A DNA stretch of 64,000 nucleotides from NCBI GenBank assembly GCA_018897105.1, contig JAHILF010000040.1:16209-80208 (forward strand). Reading direction: 5' to 3'. Positions 8,615 to 17,865 of this stretch are shown one piece after another. The position numbers and the translations under genes are program-made. This DNA is from Pseudomonadota bacterium (GTDB taxonomy: Bacteria > Desulfobacterota > Desulfobulbia > Desulfobulbales > SURF-16). Position 1 is the stretch's first letter; every line of letters begins with the position of its first letter. Below the pieces are notes generated by a model, which was not told where the DNA came from, did no database searches, and worked only from the letters and a program-made list of their open reading frames with translations.

Positions 8615-9172
8615 ATGGCAACTAAAATAATGGAATATTCCCTGTCGAAATCGGAAAAAAAACGACGTGCCAAGAACATCGAAGAACTGGCCACGGAACT
8701 GGTGGACCTCTCACTCCAGGAGATCAAAAAACTGCCCTGCGAGGACTTCCTCAAAAAAGAAATCATAACGGCCCGAGACCTGAAAGCCGGGGCCAGAAAG
8801 AGGCAGATAAAATACCTTACCAAGAATCTGCGCGAAATTGACCCTGGGCCGCTGTTTGATTTTCTGACCGAGAAAAAAGGATCGCACCTGCAGCAGAAAA
8901 AGGAATTCCACGAACTGGAAAATCTGCGCGACAACATTATCAATGACGCCATTGCCGCTGCTCGGGATGCCTTGGCGGTCCAGGAGGAGCTTGACCGCCA
9001 GTGGCACAGCCCGGCCCTTGAGTCCGCCGCCGAACTCTTTCCCGAACTGGACCTGGACGCTATCCGCGTCTCCGCCTGGCGCTATACCCGCAGCCGCAAG
9101 GCTGCTCTGAGCAAAGAGATCTTCCGCCTGCTGAAGGCCGCGGCAGAAAGGCAACGCTGGAATACACAATAA
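8615..9172 (+). CDS. darP: Ribosome-associated protein DarP (DUF615/YjgA)
   Basis: A 185-residue DUF615 protein. The SKSEKKRRAKNIEELATELV start, LPCEDFLKKEI, KAGARKRQIKYLTKNLRE and a basic C-terminus with YTRSRKAALSKEIFRLL match the YjgA/DarP layout. In E. coli it binds late 50S assembly intermediates and helps peptidyl-transferase-centre maturation. It is the first gene of a plus-strand run to 11735. Its stop codon TAA coincides with the 3-bp target site of a MITE-like insertion, so downstream genes may have been separated from it by that event. Confidence 0.88.
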   Translation: MATKIMEYSLSKSEKKRRAKNIEELATELVDLSLQEIKKLPCEDFLKKEIITARDLKAGARKRQIKYLTKNLREIDPGPLFDFLTEKKGSHLQQKKEFHELENLRDNIINDAIAAARDALAVQEELDRQWHSPALESAAELFPELDLDAIRVSAWRYTRSRKAALSKEIFRLLKAAAERQRWNTQ

Positions 9173-9351
9173 GGGCCTGCTCAAAAATAGCATGGTCAAA
9201 ATTGCGCTCAGATTTGGGTCAGATTTGGTTGCGGCGATTGAGCAAAACCGCAAGCGTAACAGTGCTACGTCGAGGATTTCGCGATTGAGCTGCGGCCAAA
9301 GATGGCTCATAGATGAGATGCAAGATGATCATGTTAGATTTGAACAGGCCC
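9173..9351 (+). mobile_element. MITE-like element, copy 1 (179 bp, TAA target duplication)
   Basis: A non-coding segment with imperfect terminal inverted repeats (GGGCCTGCTCAAA at the left, TTTGAACAGGCCC at the right) flanked on both sides by TAA. The core CAGATTTGGGTCAGATTTGG, then GATTGAGCAAAACCGCA and GCGGCCAAAGATGG, is shared in inverse orientation with 34548-34727. No transposase is encoded, so mobilisation in trans is inferred. It lies exactly between the darP stop codon and the ribosome-binding site of the next gene. Confidence 0.8.
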
Positions 9352-9365
9352 TAAGGAGATCATTT

Positions 9366-9806
9366 ATGGATTACCGCACCGGCACCGTGGCCAGGGTCTT
9401 TTCCATCCGTTTTGACGATGGCGACGACTTTCTTGGGGGCCTGACGGAACTGATCAAAAAGGAAAACATCCGCAACGGCTGGTTCCATGTCATCGGCGGA
9501 CTGCGGGAAGCAGACGTGGTCACCGGCCCCAGGGAACCGGTCATGCCGCCGGAACCGGTCTGGCAGGAAGTGAGGAACGCCAGGGAGACCCTGGGCAGCG
9601 GCAGCATTTATTGGGATGAAAACGACGAACCCCGGATTCACCTGCATGCCGCCATGGGACACCACGGCGACACCATCACCGGCTGCCTGCGCAAGGGGAG
9701 TAAGACCTATCTGCTGCTCGAAGTTATTCTCTTCGAGATTGCCGGTTTTGCGGCAAGCCGCCCCTGGTCGGAGGAAAAGGGCTTCAACATTGTCACCTTC
9801 TGTTGA
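9366..9806 (+). CDS. PPC (DUF296) domain protein
   Basis: A 146-residue plant-and-prokaryote-conserved (PPC/DUF296) protein. VFSIRFDDGDDFLGGLTELIKKENI starts the fold, GWFHVIGGLREADVV follows, and HLHAAMGHHGDTITGCL carries the clustered histidines typical of prokaryotic members that bind a metal in a trimer. The ORF-track start 58 codons earlier reads through the MITE; the ATG at 9366 has AGGAG upstream and matches the domain start. Prokaryotic PPC proteins have no settled function. It is followed at 9 bp by an unknown gene, suggesting co-transcription. Confidence 0.85.
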   Translation: MDYRTGTVARVFSIRFDDGDDFLGGLTELIKKENIRNGWFHVIGGLREADVVTGPREPVMPPEPVWQEVRNARETLGSGSIYWDENDEPRIHLHAAMGHHGDTITGCLRKGSKTYLLLEVILFEIAGFAASRPWSEEKGFNIVTFC

Positions 9807-9815
9807 GACTGGACG

Positions 9816-10559
9816 ATGAAACCGGATATCACCGATGTCATCGCCTATGAGATCAAAAAGGATATTGCTGATCGCTATTTCGGTTTCCGCAAGCTCATCG
9901 AACAGGACAAGCTCGATCTGGAAAAGGAGATCAGAATCCATTCCTTTATTCTGGAGAAACGCATCAGTTTCGACCTGATACGCCTCTATATTATCTTAAA
10001 GGACGAAGAGCTCATTGATTCCTTTCTTTCCCTGACAGGCATTGACAAGAAACAGTTCTATGATCCCCATTTCATCCGGTCGACCACCATCAGGAACAGG
10101 GTTTTCGAGGGCATTAAAGTGCACGGGCTGACCAGATCCGGCAGGTTTCACCATCTGGCCAAAGACTGTTATGAGCGCCTTGAACTGCATAGCGAACAGT
10201 ACCGACAGAAATTTGCCGAACTGAAAAAGGCCAATGAAAACATTGCCGAGGAGATCGAAGTCTTCTACCAGCAGAATGATCTGGGCAGCATCATGGGCTT
10301 TCTCAGCAACCTGGGCAGTAACCACAAGATGGACGGCATGGAGGGCGGCATGGAGATCGGCATGGCCGAGAGTCTGGAAAAAAAGATGGCCATCGCGCCG
10401 CTGCTGCCCATTGAAAACTATCTGCCGGTCATCAAGGCCCTGCCGCCGCTCGCCCAAATTGTTAATGAACTGAACAAGCTCCTCGATCGCGCCTACAAGC
10501 TGCACGACGAGGAGAGCCTGAATTTTCTCACCAGCAAAAAAAAGACTACAGAACGCTAG
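9816..10559 (+). CDS. Conserved-looking protein of unknown function
   Basis: 247 residues, soluble, rich in Lys, Glu and Leu, with long predicted helices and no signal peptide or membrane segment. The stretch ERLELHSEQYRQKFAELKKANENIAEEIEVF, spanning about residues 121-151, looks coiled-coil. A Met/Gly-rich segment (DGMEGGMEIGMAE) follows. I recognise no family. The spacing of 9 bp after the PPC gene and 36 bp before the RNA methyltransferase suggests one operon. The ATG at 9816 has no strong Shine-Dalgarno site, consistent with coupled translation. Codon use resembles its neighbours, so there is no sign of recent transfer. Confidence 0.65.
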   Translation: MKPDITDVIAYEIKKDIADRYFGFRKLIEQDKLDLEKEIRIHSFILEKRISFDLIRLYIILKDEELIDSFLSLTGIDKKQFYDPHFIRSTTIRNRVFEGIKVHGLTRSGRFHHLAKDCYERLELHSEQYRQKFAELKKANENIAEEIEVFYQQNDLGSIMGFLSNLGSNHKMDGMEGGMEIGMAESLEKKMAIAPLLPIENYLPVIKALPPLAQIVNELNKLLDRAYKLHDEESLNFLTSKKKTTER

Positions 10560-10595
10560 CCCTAACAACCTTTCCCCTGGATATTCTTGCCGCCC

Positions 10596-11735
10596 ATGTT
10601 TACCTATCAGAAGACAAACAGATATTTTGCCCAAATTGCCCGGGGACTTGAACAGTACGGAGCCGAAGAACTGGCAAACCTTGGCTGCCAAGATGTTAAA
10701 CCAATGTTCATGGGCATTTATTTTGATGCCGACCCGGCCGACCTCTACCGGGCCAACTACATGTCCCGTCTCTGCACGAGAATCCTGGCCCCGCTGCTGA
10801 CCTTTGACTGCCACAGCACTAAGTATCTCTACAAAACGGCGAGGAAGATCGATTGGAACGAGCTGCTTTCCGAAAAAAACACCTTTGCCATCAACGCCTC
10901 GGTCACGGGCAGCAGCATCAAGCATTCCCAGTATGCCGCTCTCTGCCTGAAGGACGCCATTGTCGACCATTTCCGGGACCTGACAGGCATCCGGCCGGAC
11001 GTTGACACGGAAAACCCGGACCTCTGGTTTCACCTGCGCATTGAACGCAACCGTGCCATCATCAGCCTGGACACCTCCGGCGGCTCACTGCACCGCAGGG
11101 GATACCGGCAGATGAGCGTCGAGGCGCCCATGCAGGAAACCGTGGCAGCCGCCATCATCCGCTTGAGCAACTGGGACGGCGTCACTCCCCTTATTGATCC
11201 CATGTGCGGTTCAGGCACCATCCTTACCGAGGCGCTGATGCACTGCTGCCAAATCCCCGCCGCCTATCTGCGCAAAAAGTTCGGGTTTGAGATGATGCCG
11301 GAATACGACAAAACACTATGGAACCAGGTCAGGACCGAGGCAAACAACCTCATAACGCGACTGCCCGGCGGACTGCTGTCAGGCAGCGACGCCTCTGCTG
11401 AGGCGGTTAAGGCTGCCCTGCACAACTGCCGCATGCTGCCCCACGGCGACAAAATCATCATCAAGAACAAAAGATACCAGGAGAGTTCTCCGACCAGGGA
11501 GTCAATCATCATCACCAACCCGCCCTACGGCCTCCGCTTAAAACAAAACGAGGGAGCCGAGCGATTCATGCGGGAACTGGGGGACTTCCTGAAAAAGCAG
11601 AAGCACTGCACAGCGGCGTATCTCTATCTCGGCAGACCGGAACTGCTGAAAGAACTCGCCCTGCGTCCCGCCTGGCAAAAACCTCTGCTGACCGGCGGCC
11701 TTGAGGGTGTGCTGGTCAAATTCGACCTTGCCTGA
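10596..11735 (+). CDS. THUMP-type class I RNA methyltransferase (RlmL N-terminal/YpsC-like)
   Basis: The first ~160 residues are a THUMP-like RNA-binding region (AQIARGLEQYGAEELANLGC). The methyltransferase part has SLDTSGGSLHRRGYR, PLIDPMCGSGTILTEAL (SAM loop) and ITNPPYGLRL, the NPPY motif of N2-guanine RNA methyltransferases. In E. coli the related RlmL domain makes m2G2445 in 23S rRNA. At 380 residues it lacks the RlmK half, as in Bacillus YpsC. The ORF track uses a TTG at 10587; the ATG nine bases later is preferred. It is the last gene of the darP-region operon. Confidence 0.85.
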   Translation: MFTYQKTNRYFAQIARGLEQYGAEELANLGCQDVKPMFMGIYFDADPADLYRANYMSRLCTRILAPLLTFDCHSTKYLYKTARKIDWNELLSEKNTFAINASVTGSSIKHSQYAALCLKDAIVDHFRDLTGIRPDVDTENPDLWFHLRIERNRAIISLDTSGGSLHRRGYRQMSVEAPMQETVAAAIIRLSNWDGVTPLIDPMCGSGTILTEALMHCCQIPAAYLRKKFGFEMMPEYDKTLWNQVRTEANNLITRLPGGLLSGSDASAEAVKAALHNCRMLPHGDKIIIKNKRYQESSPTRESIIITNPPYGLRLKQNEGAERFMRELGDFLKKQKHCTAAYLYLGRPELLKELALRPAWQKPLLTGGLEGVLVKFDLA

Positions 11736-12101
11736 ACCGCACTTGTCTCTTTTTTGTGTTGCAATTTCGATGAGTTTACAGTTGCCGGTTTACGGTCTAC
11801 GAATATCAAAATCCGACAAACTGATTTCCTTCAACTGCCAACCGTAAACTGTCAACTTTATGCTTAATTTCCCGGTAGAGAGAATGCTCTTCCTAACTGG
11901 CTGAAAATGGGTGTAATCAGATTTTGTTTTGACTTCTTTTTTCTTTTCCCCAATAATTTAGGGGCTGTTACGAAATTAAAATGACATTTCCAGCCATTTC
12001 GTTACAGCCACTTATGCCGGTCCACTGTAGCGGGATGTTACGGTTCTTTCCAACGGCTCAAATCGTTATTTCCAATACACTTAAGACAGTAAGAACTTCC
12101 C
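11736..12101. other. Intergenic region with two inverted repeats, no gene seen
   Basis: 366 bp before the GGDEF-EAL gene. Near 11785-11850 GCCGGTTTACGG faces CCAACCGTAAAC across about 45 nt. At 11963-12009 GGCTGTTACGAAAT faces ATTTCGTTACAGCC (one mismatch). The second could be an operator or a small mobile palindrome close to the GGDEF-EAL promoter. I found no confident -35/-10 pair. Confidence 0.5.
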
Positions 12102-13727
12102 ATGGACAGAATAGGCCAGAGCCTCAAAACAAACGTCAAAATCATGAAGACCCGGGTCACCAAATACGCGGTGTACGGGGTGATCATCGCCTTTGGCGCC
12201 ATTGTCACCGCCACCCTGCTCAACTGCTATCTGCAGTTCGGTGAAATAACGTCCGTCGGCATCCTGCAGGTGCAGAAAACCAACCCCACCCTGTGGATAC
12301 TCGATGCCATGCCGTTCATCTTCGCCTTCTGGGGCCAGTATGTCAGCTCCATCATGGCCTATGAGGCGACCACCATGGTCCTGGACCAGACCAATGAACT
12401 GCGCACTCAGACCGCAGCCCTGGAATACCAGGCCATGCATGATGCCACCCATGACCAGCTCACCGATCTGCCCAACCGGGTGCTGCTGCGGGACCGTCTG
12501 GAACAGGCCATCCATGTTGCCCTGCGGGAAGACAGGAAACTGGCCCTGTTCATCCTGGACCTGGACCGTTTCAAAGAGGTCAATGACACCCTGGGACATT
12601 ACAGCGGCGACCGGTTGCTGAAACATGTGGCCATGCGGCTCAGGGGGGTTATGCGCGGTTCGGACACCCTGTCGCGGCTCGGCGGCGATGAGTTCGCCAT
12701 TCTCCTGCCAATGATCAAGGAAAGCAGCGATGTGCACATCGTGCTCAAAAAAATCCAGAACGCCTTTCTCTCCCCCTTCATGCTCGAATCTCTCAAACTT
12801 GAAGTACAGGCCAGCATCGGCATAGCCGTCTTTCCTGACCACGGCAGGGATGTTGACACCATCATGCAGCGGGCGGATGTGGCGATGTACGCCGCCAAAC
12901 AGAACCAGCAGGGATCGACCATATACTCAACCGGTCTCGACAAACACAGTCCCCATCGCCTGACCCTGATGGGTGAACTGCGCCAGGCCATTGACAACGA
13001 CGAGCTGCTGCTGCACTTTCAGCCGAAAATCAACATCAATTCCAACATCGTCTGCGGAGTTGAGGCACTGGTGCGCTGGCAGCATCCCCAGCACGGCTTC
13101 ATGCCGCCGGACGAGTTTATTCCCCTGGCGGAACGCACCGGCCTGATCAAACCGCTTTCCATCTGGGTGCTGAAACACGCCATTGAGCAGGCGGTCACGT
13201 GGCACAGAGCGCATCTGAAACTGGGTATTGCCATCAACCTCAGCCCCTCCACCCTGCTGGATACGGAACTGCCGGACGTCATCACCGGCACCCTGGCCTC
13301 CTGCAGTCTGCCCCCACATTACATTACCTTTGAGATCACCGAGGGCTCCATTATCAAGGATCCGGAAAGGGCACTGGAGATTCTGACCCGGCTTGACAAA
13401 ATGGGCATCCGCATCTCCATCGACGATTTCGGCACCGGCTATTCCTCCCTGGCCTATCTCAAGAGAATGCCGGCCAGCGAGGTAAAAATAGACAAATCCT
13501 TTGTGCTTGACATGCTGGTCGATGAAAACGACGCGGCCATCGTGCAGGCAACCATTGATCTAGCCCACAACCTGGGCCTGAAGGTTGTGGCCGAAGGGGT
13601 GGAAAACAAAGAGACGGCCGAGCGCCTGAAGGAGCTTGGCTGTGATATCCTGCAGGGCTACTATTTCAGCAAACCCTTGGCGGCAGACAAATTCCTGGCC
13701 TGGCTCAGCGCCCTTTCACCCAACTGA
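12102..13727 (+). CDS. Membrane GGDEF-EAL protein (c-di-GMP synthesis and/or hydrolysis)
   Basis: 541 residues. Two N-terminal hydrophobic segments (about residues 20-42 and 64-87) anchor it in the inner membrane. The GGDEF domain (about 135-295) has an intact RLGGDEFAI active site and, five residues before it, RGSD, a full RxxD product-inhibition I-site. The EAL domain (about 300-535) has intact GVEALVRW, the DDFGTGYSSL metal loop and VAEGVE. Both activities are therefore possible. It is the only c-di-GMP enzyme in the window, and three c-di-GMP riboswitches lie 15-26 kb downstream. It converges with the ABC permease gene with only 3 bp between stops. No sensory domain is visible beyond the short periplasmic loop. 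Confidence 0.95.
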   Translation: MDRIGQSLKTNVKIMKTRVTKYAVYGVIIAFGAIVTATLLNCYLQFGEITSVGILQVQKTNPTLWILDAMPFIFAFWGQYVSSIMAYEATTMVLDQTNELRTQTAALEYQAMHDATHDQLTDLPNRVLLRDRLEQAIHVALREDRKLALFILDLDRFKEVNDTLGHYSGDRLLKHVAMRLRGVMRGSDTLSRLGGDEFAILLPMIKESSDVHIVLKKIQNAFLSPFMLESLKLEVQASIGIAVFPDHGRDVDTIMQRADVAMYAAKQNQQGSTIYSTGLDKHSPHRLTLMGELRQAIDNDELLLHFQPKININSNIVCGVEALVRWQHPQHGFMPPDEFIPLAERTGLIKPLSIWVLKHAIEQAVTWHRAHLKLGIAINLSPSTLLDTELPDVITGTLASCSLPPHYITFEITEGSIIKDPERALEILTRLDKMGIRISIDDFGTGYSSLAYLKRMPASEVKIDKSFVLDMLVDENDAAIVQATIDLAHNLGLKVVAEGVENKETAERLKELGCDILQGYYFSKPLAADKFLAWLSALSPN

Positions 13728-13730
13728 ACC

Positions 13731-15383
13731 TCAGCCCGTGAGGCTGCGGCACCCTTTACGCCAGAAAAACCCCACAGAGAGCCCGCCAAGCGCCACAGAG
13801 CCGACAAACCAGGCCAGCAGTGTAATTTTGTTTCCCAGATGAATCTCCCGCCCGCTCATCCAGTGCCGCATGAAATGATACATGGGGGAAGCGCCGCCGG
13901 CGATGATGAGAAAGACCACGGTCATGGCCGTGAAAAGAAAGAGAAGCGCCCCCATGCCGCCCAGGGCGGCGGCCCGGTTTTCCGCCTTGAAATCGGCGTA
14001 AAGCGCCCCGAAGCCGACGGCCATCCCGACCACGGTCCAGCAGATGACAAGACTTGCCGTCACGGAAAACCACCACATGGGCCCGGAAATGGCAAGCAAA
14101 GCGTCCGAGGTGACCACAAGCAGCAGAGAGAGCAGGGTAAATGGCGCCAGATAAAAAAGAAACTTATAGAGGAGAAAACGGCCCACGGAAAGCGGCGAGG
14201 ACTGAATCAGCCAGAAGGCTGCGGTTTCAGCCCCCACTGCCGGAAAGACAAAGCGGCCGGCCAGCGAGGTGATGATAAAACCCGTCATCCCCACATTCAG
14301 AAAGGAAATAAGGTTGGTGACATACTCGGTCTGCATGGGTGAGCGCTCCACCGGCAGGGCTTTGAAACTGTAAAGATAGACCACCACCAGGGCGGCGATC
14401 ATAAAGAGCTGGGACCACTCGGCGGAATCCCGCAGAAATGTTTTCGACTCTTTTTTGAAGATCCATTGCGCCGTGCCGGGGCGGTATCTGCCTGTGCGGG
14501 TGAATGGCCGGAAGCCGCCAAAGGATTCCTGGGATTTCGTATAGCCGACAAGAAAAAAACGCTGCATGGCCCATTCCCCGATAAAAAAGAGGGAAGGCGC
14601 CCCGACCACCAGCAGAGAAAGCAGCAACCAGTCTATCTCCCGGTCCATCAGGTAGAGCGACAGCAGATTGGCGGACCAGGCTGCCGGCACATAGGGACCG
14701 GCCGGCTGGGAGATGGAGGAGAGATATTCGACAAAATGGGCGTACTTGTCCGGATTGACCAGATCCTCCGGCCGCAGCAGACGAAAGATAATGTACAGAA
14801 AGATGCCGAAGCAAAGCGACAGGTAAAAGATGATATCTTTGGTCTGCCGCGCCGGAAAGAATCGGACCAATACCACGGTGAGAGCCATGCCCACTCCCGA
14901 GGCGATGAACGCGGTGGCGAGCACGCAGACGATCAGCAGCGGCCAGTATAAGATCCCGGCCTGAAACACCTTGCCGTAAGCCCCGAACACAGGCAGGGAA
15001 AAAATGACCATCATCCACGAGGTATAAAAGGTGGTGGTCAGATAGCGCATGAAATAGATTTCCGCAGGAGTCACGGGCGCGGCAAAAATGATCTCGTTGT
15101 CCTGGGAGAGAAACAGGGTGGAAACCGATGACACCATACAGGAAAAAATGAGCATGGCGAACATGACGATCCAGGCCATCTGAAAGATCTTCAGACTGAG
15201 AATAACGCCAAGCTCGCTCTGGCGGTGGAAATAACCCAGCACCTTGAACGAGACCAGATAGAGAACCAGACAGATCAGCAAGCCGAAGAGGCCGACGGCC
15301 AGGCTTTTCATTGGCACCGTGCCGGCCGGGAAAAAGCGGTTGCGCATGGTGCGCAGAAAAGGGGTCAGAAGCCTCAGCCGCAT
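13731..15383 (-). CDS. ABC transporter permease, large polytopic type
   Basis: 550 residues with roughly 12 hydrophobic segments, the first starting near residue 25 (GLFGLLICLVLYLVSF). No substrate signature is recognised. It directly follows an ABC ATPase gene (1 bp between stop and start), so it is the membrane partner of that ATPase. The size and the paired halves recall the export permeases that accompany single ATPases (ABC-2-like). The upstream transglutaminase-like gene suggests cell-envelope work, but the substrate is unknown. Its 3' end converges on the GGDEF-EAL gene. Confidence 0.75.
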   Translation of the reverse strand: MRLRLLTPFLRTMRNRFFPAGTVPMKSLAVGLFGLLICLVLYLVSFKVLGYFHRQSELGVILSLKIFQMAWIVMFAMLIFSCMVSSVSTLFLSQDNEIIFAAPVTPAEIYFMRYLTTTFYTSWMMVIFSLPVFGAYGKVFQAGILYWPLLIVCVLATAFIASGVGMALTVVLVRFFPARQTKDIIFYLSLCFGIFLYIIFRLLRPEDLVNPDKYAHFVEYLSSISQPAGPYVPAAWSANLLSLYLMDREIDWLLLSLLVVGAPSLFFIGEWAMQRFFLVGYTKSQESFGGFRPFTRTGRYRPGTAQWIFKKESKTFLRDSAEWSQLFMIAALVVVYLYSFKALPVERSPMQTEYVTNLISFLNVGMTGFIITSLAGRFVFPAVGAETAAFWLIQSSPLSVGRFLLYKFLFYLAPFTLLSLLLVVTSDALLAISGPMWWFSVTASLVICWTVVGMAVGFGALYADFKAENRAAALGGMGALLFLFTAMTVVFLIIAGGASPMYHFMRHWMSGREIHLGNKITLLAWFVGSVALGGLSVGFFWRKGCRSLTG

Positions 15384-15384
15384 G

Positions 15385-16194
15385 TTACCCGTTATCCCTT
15401 TTCAAGGCGGAGATGATGGCGGTCAGTTCATCCGCGCCGGTCAGCTCCAGGAAGATCTCCTCCAGGTCGGAGTTATCCAGTTGCGCCTCCCGGCGCAGAC
15501 TCTCCAGCGTGCCGAGCGAGCGCAGTTCGCCGTGGACAATGATGCCAATGCGATCGCAGAGCTCCTCGGCGATCTCCAGCGAATGGGTGGAGAGGAAGAT
15601 GCTGTTGCCCTTGCGGGCATGATTCTTCAGAAGCTCTTTGACGATTCTGGCGCTTTTCGGGTCAAGACCCACCATGGGCTCATCAACGACGATCAGCGGA
15701 CAATCCAGCATGAAGGCGGCGGTCATGATGATCTTCTGCTTCATGCCGTGGGAATAGCACTCGATCAGATGATGCTGCCAGTCCAATAGATCAAAAATCT
15801 GCAGATAATGCAGGGTGCTGCCGAACTGTTCCCTGGACAAATCGTACAGGCTGGCGACAAACTGGAGAAACTCGTAGCCGGTCAGCTTCTCGTAAAGATA
15901 GGGCCTGTCCGGGATATAGGCCGTGAGTTTCTTGCAGGCTGTGGGATCAGTCGCCATCTGATGACCACTGATGGTAATGGCCCCGCTGTCAGACTTAAGC
16001 AGACCGGCCAGCATTTTAATGGTGGTTGTTTTGCCCGCGCCATTGGGGCCGAGAAAACCGAAAATCTCACCCCGCCCGACGCTAAAGCTTACATCATCCA
16101 CCGCGGTGTAACTGCCGAAGCGCTTGGTCAGCCTGGCAACGTCCAGGGCGTTGGTCTCATCGTCTCTCTTCATGATTTTTTTACCGGTTCTCAC
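15385..16194 (-). CDS. ABC transporter ATP-binding protein
   Basis: 269 residues with Walker A GPNGAGKTTTIK, a Q-loop near AYIPDRPYLYEKLT, a variant signature YSHGMKQKI, Walker B LIVVDEPMVGLDP and the H-loop FLSTHS, all intact. This is the DrrA/CcmA-like class of single ATPases that pair with a separate permease. Its GTG start overlaps the stop of the transglutaminase gene (GTGA), which suggests coupled translation; an ATG seven codons in (16173, MKRDDE) is the alternative. The partner permease follows immediately. Confidence 0.93.
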   Translation of the reverse strand: MRTGKKIMKRDDETNALDVARLTKRFGSYTAVDDVSFSVGRGEIFGFLGPNGAGKTTTIKMLAGLLKSDSGAITISGHQMATDPTACKKLTAYIPDRPYLYEKLTGYEFLQFVASLYDLSREQFGSTLHYLQIFDLLDWQHHLIECYSHGMKQKIIMTAAFMLDCPLIVVDEPMVGLDPKSARIVKELLKNHARKGNSIFLSTHSLEIAEELCDRIGIIVHGELRSLGTLESLRREAQLDNSDLEEIFLELTGADELTAIISALKRDNG

Positions 16195-17639
16195 TTGACC
16201 GGGAGGATCTGCAGGTTGCCGAGCAGGGCTCCGATCTTCACCTGCTCCTTGGTTTCACCGATAACAAAACGGATATGACTGAGATCGGCGGGCAGCTGAC
16301 CCGTGGTGGTATCAAAGCTCAGCCACTCATTGCCCACACACACCTCATTCCAGGCATGATAATAAAAGGCGCCCGCGTGGAATGTCACGCCTGAGGCAAT
16401 ACGGGCCGGTATGCCCGCACTGCGCACCAGGGCGGCAAAAAGCACGGCGTGCTCGTTACAGTCACCCATGCCCCGCTCCAGGGTTGCCACGGCATCCGGG
16501 ATGCCGATCACCGGTCTTTTTTCCAGATTTTCATAAACCCAGTGGGCGATGGCCTTTACCCTGCCAATGGGGCTTGCTATTTGCGCGGTGATCTTGCCGG
16601 CCTGGGCCTTGATATTGGCATGATCCGACTGGATATAGGGCGTTGCAGCAAGTTCATCCTGCATCCCCTGGCAGATCATGGCATCATCAACAGGCATTTT
16701 CTCCCGGCGAATGGTCAGGATACCATCCTGCCACTGCTGCCTGCCGCCGTCCAGATCAAAGCCGGCAGCCTCGGGCAGCTCAAGTCTGAAGAAAATTTCC
16801 TCCCGCTGGTCCAGGTGTGACAGATCACCAGAGAAAGGCACGGCCACGCTCTGCAGAATGTCCTGACCTTTGCGGGTAATATCCTTGGCCTGGAACTCCG
16901 GCTCACTGAGGAAAACAAAACCGGCCGGCGACTCCTCCTTGATCACCTTGCCGCTGTCGTCGAGCCAGCTGTTTATTCTGATGCCGGAAAAATTCTCCTC
17001 AAAATGGTGCAGCAGATAAATACGATCCTTGATCAGGGTTTTGAGCAATCCCTTGTACTCGATCACCGTGTCTTTGCCGCTCAAGGTAAACGGATCGAAA
17101 TAGGCTATCCTGATCTTGTCCCCGGAATGCAGTCCCTGCCTGAGCAGATAACCGCGCTGGTTAAGTGACAGAAACGGCGGCGAGTTCAACGTAACCGAGT
17201 CGTTTATTTTTTCCTTGCCGGTCACCAGGGTGAAGTCAACCCTCTTGCCGGTCACCTTGCCGCTGGCCTTCATTGTATAAAATGGTGAGGACATGGAAAA
17301 GGTAAAATCCCGCAAAAGGAAATCAGTGGACAACCAGGCTTCCGCCTGCAGCTGTACCGGATAATTTTTCTGGAGGACAAACAGATTAAGCACGGCATCC
17401 TGGGAGAGTCGGATAAGTCCGTCATCGGCCCGGCGCAAGACGTTTTTCACATAACCGATGCGTTCACCCTTGAAGAACACCCCGGCATAACTCTCCTGGC
17501 CGGCCTTTTCAAGCACCTCATTTTCATGGAGATCAAGCCTTTTGACAAAGTAATCCCGCTGGAGAAGGGCGACAAAAAGTGCTGCCCAGACCAGTATAAC
17601 AAGAAATTTTCCGGCCGTAACAAGTCGCTTGCGAAACAT
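16191..17639 (-). CDS. Membrane-anchored transglutaminase-like protein
   Basis: About 482 residues with one N-terminal membrane segment (FLVILVWAALFVALL), so most of the protein is periplasmic. The C-terminal third carries the transglutaminase-like triad: Cys in GMGDCNEHAVLFAALVRSAG, His in YYHAWNEV and Asp in SFDTTTGQLPAD. Such domains act as cysteine proteases or amidases. It opens an operon with an ABC ATPase and permease, so a role in envelope processing or export is inferred. The ORF-track start is a TTG; the ATG at 17639 (MFRKRLV) is preferred. Confidence 0.82.
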   Translation of the reverse strand: MFRKRLVTAGKFLVILVWAALFVALLQRDYFVKRLDLHENEVLEKAGQESYAGVFFKGERIGYVKNVLRRADDGLIRLSQDAVLNLFVLQKNYPVQLQAEAWLSTDFLLRDFTFSMSSPFYTMKASGKVTGKRVDFTLVTGKEKINDSVTLNSPPFLSLNQRGYLLRQGLHSGDKIRIAYFDPFTLSGKDTVIEYKGLLKTLIKDRIYLLHHFEENFSGIRINSWLDDSGKVIKEESPAGFVFLSEPEFQAKDITRKGQDILQSVAVPFSGDLSHLDQREEIFFRLELPEAAGFDLDGGRQQWQDGILTIRREKMPVDDAMICQGMQDELAATPYIQSDHANIKAQAGKITAQIASPIGRVKAIAHWVYENLEKRPVIGIPDAVATLERGMGDCNEHAVLFAALVRSAGIPARIASGVTFHAGAFYYHAWNEVCVGNEWLSFDTTTGQLPADLSHIRFVIGETKEQVKIGALLGNLQILPVK

Positions 17640-17762
17640 GCTGGTCAATTACCAAATAAGAAATCAGGACATGATGGTGGGCAATTACGAATAGGTGAGG
17701 CAGGAACGGCAAAGCAGATATGATTATCCCAACCATCTTTTTGTATTATCTTGTTTTTTTCA

Positions 17763-17792
17763 TTGACAACCAACTTTTAATCAATCCATTAT
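17763..17792 (+). promoter_or_regulatory. Probable sigma-70-type promoter
   Basis: TTGACA (perfect -35) and CATTAT (-10-like) are separated by 18 bp in an AT-rich stretch, about 75 bp before the glycogen-binding-module gene. No operator is evident. Confidence 0.45.
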
Positions 17793-17865
17793 AAATTAAT
17801 AATCAAGACAGGTTATCTCTGAAACGATGAAGCTATAGAAACTGGGCAAACAGGGAGGAAAGACA

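Noticed and set aside
9192-9365. N-terminal extension of the PPC protein in the ORF track
   Set aside because: It is translated MITE sequence; the domain and ribosome-binding site indicate the start at 9366.
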